A DNA stretch of 64,000 nt from positions 186,001 to 250,000 of the forward strand of contig NZ_KB822601.1 in NCBI RefSeq assembly GCF_000364625.1, read 5' to 3'. Both the position numbers and the translations under genes were made by a program. The stretch comes from Pseudomonas thermotolerans DSM 14292 (GTDB lineage Bacteria > Pseudomonadota > Gammaproteobacteria > Pseudomonadales > Pseudomonadaceae). Below are positions 28,411 through 38,476 of this stretch, piece after piece; position 1 is the stretch's first letter; each line of letters begins with the position of its first letter. Below the pieces are notes generated by a model. That model ran no database searches and was not told the DNA's origin. It saw only the letters and a program-made list of their open reading frames with translations.

Positions 28411-29838
28411 ATGTCAGGCTCCACTCAGAAGTTACGTCTCCCCGCACTGGTGGCCCTGGTGGTGGGCTCCATGGTGGGCGGCGGGATATTCTCCCTTCCC
28501 CAGAACATGGCCGCCAGCGCCGATGTCGGTGCCATCCTGATCGGCTGGGCGATCACCGCGGTGGGCATGCTGGCCCTGGCCTTCGTGTTCCAGACCCTGG
28601 CCAACCGCAAGCCCGACCTGGACGCCGGCGTCTACGCCTACGCCAAGGCCGGCTTCGGCGACTACATGGGCTTTTCCTCGGCCTGGGGCTACTGGATCAG
28701 CGCGTGGATCGGCAACGTCGGCTACTTCGTGCTGCTGTTCAGCACCCTGGGCTACTTCTTCCCGGTGTTCGGCGAGGGCAATACTCCGGCGGCGATCATC
28801 GCCGCCTCGGCCCTGCTCTGGGCGGTGCACTTCCTGGTCCTGCGCGGCATCCGCGAGGCGGCCTTCGTCAACACCATCACCACCATCGCCAAGCTGGTGC
28901 CGCTGCTGCTGTTCATCCTGATCTGCTTCTTCGCCTTCCGCCTGGAGATCTTCACCCGCGACATCTGGGGCAGCTCGAACCCCGAACTGGGCAGCGTGCT
29001 GAACCAGGTGCGCAACATGATGCTGGTCACCGTCTGGGTGTTCATCGGCATCGAGGGGGCGAGCATCTTCTCGGCGCGCGCCGAGAAGCGCAGCGACGTC
29101 GGCAAGGCCACGGTGATCGGCTTCGTCACCGTGCTCCTGCTGCTGGTGCTGGTCAACGTGCTGTCCCTCGGCATCCTCACCCAGCCGGAGCTGGCCAGAC
29201 TGCAGAACCCGTCGATGGCCGGGGTGCTGGAACAGGTGGTCGGCCACTGGGGGGCGGTGCTGATCAGCATCGGTCTGGTGATCTCCCTGGTCGGCGCCCT
29301 GCTCTCCTGGGTGCTGCTCAGCGCCGAAATCCTCTTCGCCTCGGCCCGCGACCACACCATGCCGGCCTTCCTGCGCCGCGAGAACGCCCGACACGTACCG
29401 GCCAACGCCCTGTGGCTGAGCAACGCGCTGGTCCAGCTGTTCCTGGTCGTCACCCTGTTCAGCGCCAGCACCTACCTGAACCTGATCTACCTGGCCACGT
29501 CGATGATCCTGGTGCCCTATTTCTGGTCGGCGGCCTACGCGGTGCTGCTGCCGCTGCGCGGCGAGACCTACGAGAACGACGCCCGCGAGCGCAACAAGGA
29601 CCTGGCGATCGCCCTCGTCGCCCTGCTCTACGCGGCCTGGCTGCTGTACGCCGGCGGCATCAAGTACCTGCTGCTCTCCGCACTGCTCTACGCGCCGGGG
29701 GCGCTGCTGTTCGCCAAGGCCAAGCACGAGCTCGGCCAGCCGGTGTTCACCCCCCTCGAGAAGTTAATCTTCGCCGCCGTGGTGGTCGGCGCCATCGTCG
29801 CCGCCTACGGACTCTATGACGGCTTCCTCACCCTCTAG
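28411..29838 (+). CDS. arcD: arginine/ornithine antiporter
   Basis: ArcD exchanges external arginine for ornithine, feeding the deiminase pathway without energy cost. The 475-residue protein is an APC-superfamily carrier with about 12-13 membrane spans; the first contains VGSMVGGGIFSLPQNMA, the conserved substrate loop of basic amino acid antiporters. An AGGAGG lies seven bases before the ATG. It is the first gene of arcDABC and is 21 bases from arcA. Confidence 0.96.
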   Translation: MSGSTQKLRLPALVALVVGSMVGGGIFSLPQNMAASADVGAILIGWAITAVGMLALAFVFQTLANRKPDLDAGVYAYAKAGFGDYMGFSSAWGYWISAWIGNVGYFVLLFSTLGYFFPVFGEGNTPAAIIAASALLWAVHFLVLRGIREAAFVNTITTIAKLVPLLLFILICFFAFRLEIFTRDIWGSSNPELGSVLNQVRNMMLVTVWVFIGIEGASIFSARAEKRSDVGKATVIGFVTVLLLLVLVNVLSLGILTQPELARLQNPSMAGVLEQVVGHWGAVLISIGLVISLVGALLSWVLLSAEILFASARDHTMPAFLRRENARHVPANALWLSNALVQLFLVVTLFSASTYLNLIYLATSMILVPYFWSAAYAVLLPLRGETYENDARERNKDLAIALVALLYAAWLLYAGGIKYLLLSALLYAPGALLFAKAKHELGQPVFTPLEKLIFAAVVVGAIVAAYGLYDGFLTL

Positions 29839-29859
29839 ATTCGCAAGGAGATCGCGACC

Positions 29860-31116
29860 ATGAACCAGGAGAAGATACCCCTTGGCGTGCATTCCGAGGT
29901 CGGCAAGCTGCGCAAGGTGATGGTTTGCTCGCCGGGGCTGGCGCACCTGCGCCTGACCCCCAACAACTGCGACGAGCTGCTGTTCGACGACGTGATCTGG
30001 GTGTCCCAGGCCAAGCGCGACCACTTCGACTTCATGACCAAGATGCGCGAGCGCGGCGTCGAGGTGGTGGAGATGCACAACCTGCTCGAGGAGACGGTGC
30101 AGAACCCGGCGGCGCTGGCCTGGATCCTCGACCGCAAGATCACCGCTCACCAGGTCGGCCTCGGCCTGGTGAGCGAGGTGCGCGACTTCATCGCGCAGCT
30201 GCCGCCGCGCCGGATCGCCGAGTTCCTGATCGGCGGGGTGTCCGGCGCCGACCTGGCGCGCTGGCGCAACAGCGAGACGGTGAAGATGTTCAACGCCTAC
30301 CTGGGCGAGGCCAGCTTCATCCTCCCGCCCCTACCCAACACCCAGTTCACCCGCGACACCACCTGCTGGATCTACGGCGGCGTCACCCTCAACCCCATGT
30401 ACTGGCCGGCGCGCCGCCAGGAGACCCTGCTCGCCGCGGCCATCTACAGGTTCCACCCGGACTTCGCCGGCGAGGACTTCCCGATCTGGTTCGGCGACCC
30501 CGACCAGGACCACGGCGCTGCCACCCTGGAGGGCGGCGACGTGATGCCGATCGGCAACGGCACGGTGCTGATCGGCATGGGTGAGCGCACCTCGCACCAG
30601 GCCGTCGGCCTGCTCGCCAAGCGCCTGTTCGAGGCCGGCGCGGTGGACAAGGTGGTGGTCGCCGGGCTGGGTCGCTCACGGGCCACGATGCATCTGGACA
30701 CGGTGTTCAGCTTCTGCGACCGCGACCTGGTGACCATCTTCCCGGAAGTCGCCCACCGCATCGTGCCCTTCGTGCTGCGCCCGGACGAGAGCAAGCCCGG
30801 CGGCATCGACGTGCGCCGCGAGGACAAGCCCTTCCTCCAGGTGGTCGCCGACTGCCTGGGCCTGAAGAAGCTGCGCGTGGTGGAAACCGGCGGCGACGCC
30901 TACGAGGCCGAGCGCGAGCAGTGGGACGACGGCAACAACGTGGTGGCCCTGGAGCCCGGGGTGGTGATCGGCTACGACCGCAACACCTACACCAACACCC
31001 TGCTGCGCAAGGCCGGCGTCGAGGTGATCACCATCAGCGCCAGCGAGCTGGGCCGCGGTCGCGGCGGCGGACACTGCATGACCTGCCCGATCATCCGCGA
31101 CCCGGTCGACTACTGA
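29860..31116 (+). CDS. arcA: arginine deiminase
   Basis: ArcA hydrolyses arginine to citrulline and ammonia in the cytoplasm. The product is 418 residues; the catalytic Cys is residue 406 in GGGHCMTCP, identical in position to the P. aeruginosa enzyme. Other active-site segments are [15 protein letters not shown] (about 159-173), [10 protein letters not shown] with the Asp/Glu pair, and ERTSHQAV with the active-site His. An AAGGAG ribosome site precedes the ATG. Confidence 0.98.
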   Translation: MNQEKIPLGVHSEVGKLRKVMVCSPGLAHLRLTPNNCDELLFDDVIWVSQAKRDHFDFMTKMRERGVEVVEMHNLLEETVQNPAALAWILDRKITAHQVGLGLVSEVRDFIAQLPPRRIAEFLIGGVSGADLARWRNSETVKMFNAYLGEASFILPPLPNTQFTRDTTCWIYGGVTLNPMYWPARRQETLLAAAIYRFHPDFAGEDFPIWFGDPDQDHGAATLEGGDVMPIGNGTVLIGMGERTSHQAVGLLAKRLFEAGAVDKVVVAGLGRSRATMHLDTVFSFCDRDLVTIFPEVAHRIVPFVLRPDESKPGGIDVRREDKPFLQVVADCLGLKKLRVVETGGDAYEAEREQWDDGNNVVALEPGVVIGYDRNTYTNTLLRKAGVEVITISASELGRGRGGGHCMTCPIIRDPVDY

Positions 31117-31131
31117 CCGTCCCAAGCCGTC

Positions 31132-31161
31132 CGGCACGGCCCGCCCGCCGGCGCCGTGCCG
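31132..31161 (+). other. stem-loop in arcA-arcB spacer
   Basis: CGGCACGGC (31132-31140) pairs with GCCGTGCCG (31153-31161), a nine-base-pair stem. The arc operon transcript is known to be processed between genes in P. aeruginosa. This hairpin could protect the 3' end of an arcA message, which is inference. Confidence 0.45.
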
Positions 31162-31211
31162 CCCGCTGCCGTAGCGGCGGAGCCAAGACTTCAGCCTTCG
31201 AGGAGGAGCCC

Positions 31212-32222
31212 ATGGCCTTCAACCTGCACAACCGCAGCCTGCTCAGCCTGCTGCACCACAGCCCGCGCGAGCTGCGCTACCTGCTCGACCTGTCCCGCGA
31301 CCTCAAACGCGCCAAGTACACCGGCACCGAGCAGCAGCACCTGAAAGGCAAGAACATCGCACTGATCTTCGAGAAGACCTCCACCCGCACCCGCTGCGCC
31401 TTCGAGGTGGCCGCCTACGACCAGGGCGCCCATGTCACCTACATCGACCCCAACTCCTCGCAGATCGGCCACAAGGAGAGCATGAAGGACACCGCCCGGG
31501 TGCTCGGCCGCCTGTACGACGCCATCGAGTATCGCGGTTTCAGCCAGGAGACCGTCGAAGAGCTGGCCAGCTACGCCGGGGTGCCGGTGTTCAACGGCCT
31601 GACCGACGAATACCACCCGACCCAGATGCTCGCCGACGTGCTGACCATGCGCGAGCACAGCGACAAGCCACTGCACGACATCCGCTACGCCTACCTGGGC
31701 GATGCGCGCAACAACATGGGCAACTCGCTGCTGCTGATCGGCGCCAAGCTCGGCATGGACGTGCGCATCGCCGCGCCCAAGGAGCTCTGGCCCAGCGACG
31801 AGCACGTCGCCACCTGCATGAAGTTCGCCGAGGAGAACGGCGGCCTGATCACCCTCACCGAGGATCCCAGGGAAGCGGTACGCGGCGTGGACTTCGTGCA
31901 CACCGACGTCTGGGTGTCCATGGGCGAGCCGATGGAGGCCTGGGGCGAGCGCATCCGGTTGCTGCTGCCCTACCAGGTCAACCGCGAGATCATGCGCGCC
32001 ACCGGCAACCCGCGGGTCAGGTTCATGCACTGCCTACCGGCCTTCCACAACAGCGAGACCAGGGTCGGCAGGCAGATCGCCGAACGGTATCCGCAGCTGG
32101 CCAACGGCATCGAGGTCACCGAGGAGGTCTTCGAATCGCCCTGGAACATCGCCTTCGAACAGGCGGAGAACCGCATGCACACCATCAAGGCGATCCTGGT
32201 GGCGACCCTGGCGGATATCTGA
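31212..32222 (+). CDS. arcB: catabolic ornithine carbamoyltransferase
   Basis: ArcB phosphorolyses citrulline to ornithine and carbamoyl phosphate. From ATG 31212, preceded by GGAGGAG, the product is 336 residues, the family length. The carbamoyl-phosphate site STRTR is in [15 protein letters not shown] (about 53-67) and the HCLP motif is in [11 protein letters not shown] (about 270-280). The deiminase operon setting indicates the catabolic form rather than ArgF. A stem CTCCCCTC/GAGGGGAG (32229-32258) follows before arcC. Confidence 0.97.
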   Translation: MAFNLHNRSLLSLLHHSPRELRYLLDLSRDLKRAKYTGTEQQHLKGKNIALIFEKTSTRTRCAFEVAAYDQGAHVTYIDPNSSQIGHKESMKDTARVLGRLYDAIEYRGFSQETVEELASYAGVPVFNGLTDEYHPTQMLADVLTMREHSDKPLHDIRYAYLGDARNNMGNSLLLIGAKLGMDVRIAAPKELWPSDEHVATCMKFAEENGGLITLTEDPREAVRGVDFVHTDVWVSMGEPMEAWGERIRLLLPYQVNREIMRATGNPRVRFMHCLPAFHNSETRVGRQIAERYPQLANGIEVTEEVFESPWNIAFEQAENRMHTIKAILVATLADI

Positions 32223-32309
32223 CCACCGCTCCCCTCGCCAGCCCGCCGGAGAGGGGAGTCGCGCCCCAAGCCACTACCGACCCGTTCCCCGACAAAGGAG
32301 CCCCACCCC

Positions 32310-33242
32310 ATGCGCATCGTCATCGCTCTGGGCGGCAACGCCCTGCTGCGTCGCGGCGAACCCCTGACCGCGGAGAACCAACGCGAGAACGTGCGGATCG
32401 CCTGCCAGCAGATCGCCAGGGTGCATCCCGGCAACCAGCTGGTGATCGCCCACGGCAACGGTCCGCAGGTCGGCCTCCTGGCCCTGCAGGGCGCCGCCTA
32501 CGACGCCAGCCATCCCTACCCGCTGGACGTGCTGGGCGCGCAGACCGAAGGCATGATCGGCTACATGATCGAGCAGGAGCTGGGCAACCTGCTGCCCGCC
32601 GAAGTGCCCCTAGCCACCCTGCTCACCCAGGTGGAGGTGGACGCCAAGGACCCGGCCTTCCAGCACCCGAGCAAGCCCATCGGCCCGGTCTACGCGAAAG
32701 AGGAAGCCGAGCGTCTGGCCGCTGAGAAGGGCTGGCGCATCGCCCCCGACGGCGACAAGTACCGCCGCGTGGTGGCCAGTCCGCGGCCGCGGCGCATCTT
32801 CGAGATCCGCCCGGTCAAGTGGCTGCTGGAGAAGGACACCGTGGTGATCTGCGCCGGCGGCGGCGGCATCCCCACCCTGTACGACGCCAGCGGCAGGCGC
32901 CTGTCCGGCGTCGAGGCAGTGATCGACAAGGACCTCTGCGCCTCGCTGCTGGCCCGCGAGCTGGACGCCGACCTGCTGGTGATCGCCACTGACGTGGACG
33001 CCGCCTACCTGGACTGGGGCCGGCCGAACCAACGGGCCATCGCCGCGGCCCATCCGGAGGAGCTGGAAGGGCTCGGCTTCGCCGCCGGTTCCATGGGCCC
33101 CAAGGTGCAGGCCGCCTGCGAATTCGCGCGGGCCACCGGGCGACCGGCGGTGATCGGCTCGCTGGCGGACATCGAGGCCATAGTCGCCGGTCAGGCCGGT
33201 ACCCGGGTATCCACCGCCCATGCCGGGCTGTACTGCCGCTGA
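32310..33242 (+). CDS. arcC: carbamate kinase
   Basis: ArcC converts carbamoyl phosphate and ADP to ATP, CO2 and ammonia, the energy-yielding step of the deiminase pathway. The 310-residue protein shows the amino acid kinase fold: [16 protein letters not shown] at the N-terminus, [14 protein letters not shown] (about 48-61), the Lys-containing [10 protein letters not shown] loop and [15 protein letters not shown]. It is the last arc gene; 228 bases separate it from fabY. Confidence 0.97.
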   Translation: MRIVIALGGNALLRRGEPLTAENQRENVRIACQQIARVHPGNQLVIAHGNGPQVGLLALQGAAYDASHPYPLDVLGAQTEGMIGYMIEQELGNLLPAEVPLATLLTQVEVDAKDPAFQHPSKPIGPVYAKEEAERLAAEKGWRIAPDGDKYRRVVASPRPRRIFEIRPVKWLLEKDTVVICAGGGGIPTLYDASGRRLSGVEAVIDKDLCASLLARELDADLLVIATDVDAAYLDWGRPNQRAIAAAHPEELEGLGFAAGSMGPKVQAACEFARATGRPAVIGSLADIEAIVAGQAGTRVSTAHAGLYCR

Positions 33243-33470
33243 GGCGCGCGGCGACGGCCCTGCCGCCATCCGCCCGGCGGTCGCGTGACCAGGCGCACCC
33301 ATCGTGACTCGGAGGTCACCAATCACGTCATCATAAGCATTCCAATCTTGGCCGTTGCGCCGCCGGCAGGTACCTCCACCCACCGGCACCGCCGAGCTGA
33401 CGCCGTTTCCCGGGACGCCGCCGCTCTCGGCCCCCCATGCGCAGCGGTCTAATCAAAGGAGTCGCTTGTG

Positions 33471-35378
33471 ATGTCTCGTTTGCCGGTCATTGTTGGCTTC
33501 GGTGGCTACAACGCCGCCGGCCGAAGCTCCTTCCACCACGGCTTCCGCCGCACCGTGATCGAATCCCTGGACGCGACCGCCCGTCAGGAGACCCTCGCCG
33601 GCCTGGCGGTGATGACCAAGCTGGTCAAGGTGGTCGACGGCCAGTTCCGCTCCAGCGAAGGGGAAGCCCTCAGTCCGGCCGACATCGAACGCCGCTATGC
33701 CCGGCAGATCCTCGACTCCACCCTGGTGCGGCGCATCGAGAAGAGCTATCTGGACGTGGACGCCGCCCACTGGCAGAAGAACCTCAGCCTCGCCGGCCCG
33801 GACGGCGCGCCGCTGACCTTCGTCACCCAGCGCAAGCAGCTGCCCGAGCCGCTGCCGGCCAGCTGGACGGTAGAGGAGCTGGACGGCAACGCAGTGCGCG
33901 TCACCCTGCATGGCAGCTGCGACGTCAAGGTGGACAGCTTCCGCGAGCTGCCGGTGAAGTCCGCCGGTCAGCTGCCCAGCGGCTTCGAGCCCGGCGAGCT
34001 GTACAACTCGCGCTTCCACCCGCGCGGCCTGCAACTGGCGGTGGTCGGCGCCACCGACGCGCTGCGCTCGGTGGGCATCGACTGGTCTACCATCCTTGAG
34101 CAGGTGGCCCCCGACGAGGTGGCGGTGTTTTCCGGCAGCATCATGAGCCAGCTCGACGAACACGGCTTCGGCGGCATGCTGCAGTCACGCCTGAAGGGCG
34201 GCCGGGTCAGCTCCAAGCAGTGCCCGCTGGGTCTCAACACCATGCCGGCGGACTTCATCAACGCCTACGTGCTGGGCAGCGTCGGGACCACCGGCAGCGT
34301 CACCGGCGCCTGTGCCACCTTCCTCTACAACCTGCAGAAGGGCATCGACCTGATCACCAGCGGCCGCGCCCGAGTGGTGCTGGTCGGCAACAGCGAGGCA
34401 CCGATCACCCAGGAGTGCATCGACGGCTATGGCGCCATGAGCGCCCTGGCCACCGAGGACGGCCTACGCAGCGTGCAGGGCGGCGGCGAGGAAGTGGACT
34501 TCCGTCGCGCCAGCCGGCCGTTCGGCGAGAACTGCGGCTTCACCCTGGCCGAGTCCAGCCAGTACCTGGTGCTGATGGACGACGCCTTGGTCATGGAGCT
34601 GGGCGCCGACATCCACGGCGCGGCCACCGACGTGTTCATCAACGCCGACGGCTTCAAGAAGTCCATCTCCGCCCCCGGCCCGGGCAACTACCTGACCCTC
34701 GCCAAGGCGGTGGCCAGCGCCATCCAGCTGGTCGGCTTGGAAGGCGTGCGCCGGCACAGCTTCGTGCATGCCCACGGCTCCAGCACCCCGGCCAACCGGG
34801 TCACCGAATCGGAGCTGCTGGACCGCGTCGCCGCGGCCTTTGGCATCGAGGACTGGCCGCTGGTGGCGGTCAAGGCCTTCGTCGGCCACTCCCTGGCCGC
34901 GGCCAGTGCCGACCAGGCGGTGTCCGCCCTGGGCACCTTCCACTACGGCATCCTGCCGGGGATCAAGACCATCGACCGGGTGGCCGACGACGTGCATCGC
35001 GAACACCTGAGCATCGCCACCCAGGACCGCCAGTTGGACCGCCCGATGGACGTCTGCTTCGTCAACTCCAAGGGATTCGGCGGCAACAACGCCACCGGCG
35101 TGCTGCTCTCTCCGCGCAAGGTCGAGCGGATGCTGCGCAAGCGCTACGGCGAGGCCGCCTTCGCCGCCTACCAGGCCAAGCGCGAGGCGACCCGCGCCGC
35201 CGCCCGGCGCTACGACGAACAGGCGATCCGCGGCCAGTTCGACATCATCTACAACTTCGGCCACGACATGATCGACGAGCAGGCCATCGAGCTGGGCGCA
35301 GACGGCATCCGGGTGCCGGGCTTCCCGCAGCCGCTGCGCTACCGCAAGGACGAGCGCTTCAGCGATATGCTCGACTGA
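33471..35378 (+). CDS. fabY: beta-ketoacyl-ACP synthase FabY
   Basis: FabY is the alternative ketoacyl synthase that starts fatty acid synthesis in P. aeruginosa by condensing acetyl-CoA with malonyl-ACP, replacing FabH. The 635-residue protein has the family's long N-terminal extension (about 1-200) before a thiolase-fold core. The catalytic triad is visible: Cys in VTGACATFLYN (about residue 281), His in VHAHGSSTPANRVTES and His in KAFVGHSLAAAS. ATG 33471 follows AAAGGAG at 10 bases; a GTG three bases upstream is an alternative. The position after arcC matches PAO1. Confidence 0.93.
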   Translation: MSRLPVIVGFGGYNAAGRSSFHHGFRRTVIESLDATARQETLAGLAVMTKLVKVVDGQFRSSEGEALSPADIERRYARQILDSTLVRRIEKSYLDVDAAHWQKNLSLAGPDGAPLTFVTQRKQLPEPLPASWTVEELDGNAVRVTLHGSCDVKVDSFRELPVKSAGQLPSGFEPGELYNSRFHPRGLQLAVVGATDALRSVGIDWSTILEQVAPDEVAVFSGSIMSQLDEHGFGGMLQSRLKGGRVSSKQCPLGLNTMPADFINAYVLGSVGTTGSVTGACATFLYNLQKGIDLITSGRARVVLVGNSEAPITQECIDGYGAMSALATEDGLRSVQGGGEEVDFRRASRPFGENCGFTLAESSQYLVLMDDALVMELGADIHGAATDVFINADGFKKSISAPGPGNYLTLAKAVASAIQLVGLEGVRRHSFVHAHGSSTPANRVTESELLDRVAAAFGIEDWPLVAVKAFVGHSLAAASADQAVSALGTFHYGILPGIKTIDRVADDVHREHLSIATQDRQLDRPMDVCFVNSKGFGGNNATGVLLSPRKVERMLRKRYGEAAFAAYQAKREATRAAARRYDEQAIRGQFDIIYNFGHDMIDEQAIELGADGIRVPGFPQPLRYRKDERFSDMLD

Positions 35379-35427
35379 GCCTGGAGAACCGGAGCCGACC
35401 GCTTGCCGGGCAGCCCCGCAGAGGCCC

Positions 35428-36249
35428 TCAGGCCAGCTCGCGGGCCAGACGCAGCAGGTCGTCGCGCCACACCGCCTCGGCCGGCAGGGCGAGGAACCAG
35501 GGGTTCAGGTAGTCCTCCCGCGCCGCGTAGTCCAGCGGCGCGCCGTCGAGGCCCAGCACCAGGCCGCCGGCGCCTTCCAGCACGCCCTGGGCCGCCGCGG
35601 TGTCCCACTGCGAGGTGGGCGCCAGGCGCGGGTAGCAGTCGGCCTGGCCCTCGGCGAGCAGGCAGAACTTCAGCGAACTGCCGATGCCGGCCAGCTCCAG
35701 GTCGCCGAGCCGGCGGCTCAGGCCGGCCAGCAGGCTTTCCTGGGCCGGGCTGCTGTGCCGGCGGCTGGCCACCACCACCAACGGCCCATCATGCGCCTCG
35801 CGCACGCCGATCGCCTCGGCCTGCCCCGGCGCCTCGCTGCGCCAGGCCCCCAGCCCGGCACCGCCGTAGAAGCAGCGCCCGCTGCTCGGCTGGCCGACCA
35901 CCCCGAAGCGCACCCGACCGAACTCGATCAGCGCCACGTTGACGGTGAACTCTTCGCTGCCGGCGATGAATTCCTTGGTACCGTCCAGCGGATCCACCAG
36001 CCACCAGCGCTGCCAGCGCTGGCGTTCGCTCAGGGGAATCTCGCTGGCCTCCTCGGAAAGCACCGGAATCTGCCCATCCAGCGCCGCCAGACCCGCAGCC
36101 AGCAGGCGGTGGGCGGCCATGTCGGCGGCGGTCACCGGCGAGGCGTCGGCCTTCTCGCGGACCTGTAGCTCGCCGCGCCAGTAGGGCAGGATGGCCGCGC
36201 CGGCGGCGCGCACCAGGTCGATCACCGCGGGCAGCAGGGGATGGCTCAC
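35428..36249 (-). CDS. cysQ: 3'(2'),5'-bisphosphate nucleotidase
   Basis: CysQ removes the 3'-phosphate from PAP, the by-product of sulfate reduction, and related nucleotides. The 273-residue protein belongs to the inositol monophosphatase fold: metal ligands are in LSEEASEIP and DPLDGTKEFIAG (about 85-96), and the late motif APTSQWDTAAAQGVLEGAGG (about 209-228) is present. Its start overlaps the nudE stop by four bases; it is convergent with fabY. Confidence 0.95.
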   Translation of the reverse strand: MSHPLLPAVIDLVRAAGAAILPYWRGELQVREKADASPVTAADMAAHRLLAAGLAALDGQIPVLSEEASEIPLSERQRWQRWWLVDPLDGTKEFIAGSEEFTVNVALIEFGRVRFGVVGQPSSGRCFYGGAGLGAWRSEAPGQAEAIGVREAHDGPLVVVASRRHSSPAQESLLAGLSRRLGDLELAGIGSSLKFCLLAEGQADCYPRLAPTSQWDTAAAQGVLEGAGGLVLGLDGAPLDYAAREDYLNPWFLALPAEAVWRDDLLRLARELA

Positions 36250-36812
36250 AGGACGAACTCCCCACGCTGGGTCAGCACGTCGCGGGCCAGGTACAGGGCG
36301 GCCAGGGCGCGGCCTTCGCTGAACTGCGGGTGCTGGGCCAGGCTGGACAGCTCGCGCAGGTTGACCCGGTCGACCCGCATCGGCTCCGGCTCGTCGCCGG
36401 GCAGGTGCTCCTCGTAGAGGTCGCGGGCCAGCACCACCTGGATGCGCTGGCTCATGTAGCCGGGGGACAGGCTCAGTTCGGTGAGGAACTCCAGCTGCCG
36501 GGCGCCAAAACCGGCCTCCTCCTTGAGCTCGCGGTTGGCCGCGGCCAGCACGTCCTCTCCGGGCTCGATCAGCCCCTTGGGCAGAGACAGCTGGTAGTCG
36601 TCGGTGCCCGCGCAGTACTCCTCCACCAGGAGCGCGTGCTCGGCATCGGCCAGGGCCACCACCATCACCGCGCCGTAGCCGTTGCCCCGGTTGGCCAGCC
36701 GTTCATAGGTCCGCTCCACTCCATTGGCGAAACGCAGCTGCAGTTCTTCGACGGTGAACAGGCGGCTCTTCGCCACGACTTCGCGACCGAGCACTGTGGG
36801 TTTCTCACGCAT
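36246..36812 (-). CDS. nudE: ADP-ribose / ADP compounds diphosphatase NudE
   Basis: NudE hydrolyses ADP-ribose, Ap3A and NADH-type dinucleotides. The Nudix box is complete: GLIEPGEDVLAAANRELKEE followed by AGF (about residues 87-109). ATG 36812 (MREKPTVLGREVV, 188 residues) is chosen because GGAG lies eight bases upstream and homologues begin here; ATG 36848 would add 12 residues. It heads a two-gene unit with cysQ. Confidence 0.93.
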   Translation of the reverse strand: MREKPTVLGREVVAKSRLFTVEELQLRFANGVERTYERLANRGNGYGAVMVVALADAEHALLVEEYCAGTDDYQLSLPKGLIEPGEDVLAAANRELKEEAGFGARQLEFLTELSLSPGYMSQRIQVVLARDLYEEHLPGDEPEPMRVDRVNLRELSSLAQHPQFSEGRALAALYLARDVLTQRGEFVL

Positions 36813-36923
36813 GGGACGACTCCGGGGCTTGAGCTGGCGGGTTATCATACCCCGACTTTACCGCGGGACGGCCTGCGCTGCCGACCGCCACGTCCCGCCT
36901 TCACCAGCTTCAGGATACCCACA

Positions 36924-37586
36924 GTGCCGACGCTCCCCTGGTCCGCCATCGACACCGTACTGCTCGACATGGACGGCACCCTGCTCGACCTGCACTTCGA
37001 CAACCACTTCTGGCTGGAGCATCTGCCACAGCGCTACGCCGAGCACCACGGCATCAGCCGCGCACAGGCCGACGCCGCGCTGCTGCCGCTGTTCCAGGAG
37101 CACGCCGGGACCCTGAAGTGGTACTGCACAGACTTCTGGAGCCGCGAGCTGCAGCTGTCGATCCCCGACCTCAAGCGCGAGGTGGCCGAGCTGATCCGCC
37201 TGCGCCCGGACGCCGACCGCTTCCTCGCCGCCCTGCGCCGCGCCGGCAAGCGGGTGGCGCTGATCACCAACGCGCACCGCGATTCGCTGTCGCTGAAGCT
37301 GGAACGGGTCGAGCTGGCCGCCTACTTCGACCGCCTGATCAGCTCCCACGACTACGGCTTTCCCAAGGAGGACCAGCAGTTCTGGTTCGCCCTGCGCGAG
37401 GACTTCGGCTTCGACCCGGCACGCTGCCTGTTCATCGACGACAGCCTGCCGATCCTGCGCAGCGCCCGGCAGTTCGGCGTCGCCCATCTGCTGGCGGTAC
37501 GCCAGCCGGACAGCCGCAAGGGCCCCAGGGACACCGAGGAGTTCGCCGCCCTGGAGGACTACCGGGCGCTGCTCGAAGGCATCTAG
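36924..37586 (+). CDS. HAD-family GMP/IMP nucleotidase (YrfG-like)
   Basis: This 220-residue HAD hydrolase has motif I LLDMDGTLLDLHFD (nucleophile Asp at about 14), motif II ALITNAHRDSL and motif IV LFIDDSLPILRSA. The N-terminal DMDGTLLDLHFDNHFW pattern is typical of the YrfG group that hydrolyses purine 5'-monophosphates. The start is GTG 36924, with AGGA eight bases upstream. It is divergent from nudE and ends four bases from the thyA stop. Confidence 0.85.
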   Translation: MPTLPWSAIDTVLLDMDGTLLDLHFDNHFWLEHLPQRYAEHHGISRAQADAALLPLFQEHAGTLKWYCTDFWSRELQLSIPDLKREVAELIRLRPDADRFLAALRRAGKRVALITNAHRDSLSLKLERVELAAYFDRLISSHDYGFPKEDQQFWFALREDFGFDPARCLFIDDSLPILRSARQFGVAHLLAVRQPDSRKGPRDTEEFAALEDYRALLEGI

Positions 37587-37590
37587 GCGC

Positions 37591-38385
37591 TCAGACCGCC
37601 ACCGGCGCCTTGATGTGCGGATGGCTCTGGTAGCCGATCAGCTCGAAATCCTCGTAGCGGAAGGCGAACAGGTCCTTCACTTCGGGGTTGAGGCGCATGG
37701 TCGGCAGCGGCAGCGGCTCGCGGGACAGCTGCAGGTCGGCCTGCTCCAGGTGGTTGGCATACAGGTGGCAGTCGCCGCCGGTCCAGATGAACTCGCCGGG
37801 CTCGAGGCCGGTGACCTGGGCGATCATCAGGGTCAGCAGCGCATAGCTGGCGATGTTGAAGGGCACGCCGAGGAAGATGTCCGCCGAGCGCTGGTACAGC
37901 TGGCAGCTCAGCCTGCCCTCGGCCACGTAGAACTGGAACAGCGCATGGCAGGGCGGCAGAGCCATCTGGTCCACCAGCGCCGGGTTCCAGGCAGAGACGA
38001 TCAGCCGCCGCGAGTCCGGGTTGGTCTTGATCATCTCGACCAGCTTGCTGATCTGGTCGATGGACTCGCCGTTCGGCCCCGGCCAGCTGCGCCACTGGTA
38101 GCCGTAAACCGGGCCGAGGTCGCCGTTCTCGTCGGCCCACTCGTCCCAGATCGAGACGCCGTTTTCCTTCAGGTAGCGGATGTTGGTGTCGCCCTTCAGG
38201 AACCACAGCAGCTCGTGGATGATGGACTTCAGGTGGCACTTCTTGGTGGTCACCAGAGGAAAGCCCTCGGCCAGGTCGAAGCGCATCTGGTAGCCGAACA
38301 CGCTGTAGGTGCCGGTGCCGGTGCGGTCGCTCTTGTAGGTGCCGTGCTCACGCACGTGACGCATCAGGTCGAGGTACTGTTTCAT
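37591..38385 (-). CDS. thyA: thymidylate synthase
   Basis: ThyA methylates dUMP to dTMP with methylene-tetrahydrofolate. From ATG 38385 the product is 264 residues, the canonical length. The catalytic Cys is in [11 protein letters not shown] (about residue 146), the dUMP phosphate site includes [18 protein letters not shown], and the C-terminus ends PVAV. A longer frame to 38445 has no support. It is 91 bases downstream of lgt. Confidence 0.97.
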   Translation of the reverse strand: MKQYLDLMRHVREHGTYKSDRTGTGTYSVFGYQMRFDLAEGFPLVTTKKCHLKSIIHELLWFLKGDTNIRYLKENGVSIWDEWADENGDLGPVYGYQWRSWPGPNGESIDQISKLVEMIKTNPDSRRLIVSAWNPALVDQMALPPCHALFQFYVAEGRLSCQLYQRSADIFLGVPFNIASYALLTLMIAQVTGLEPGEFIWTGGDCHLYANHLEQADLQLSREPLPLPTMRLNPEVKDLFAFRYEDFELIGYQSHPHIKAPVAV

Positions 38386-38476
38386 CGCATGCTCGCGGCG
38401 AGGAAATGGGGCGCCCATGGTAAGGACAGCCCCGGTGCAGGACAAGAACAGCCGACAGCAGGCCGCAGGTGCTCCT

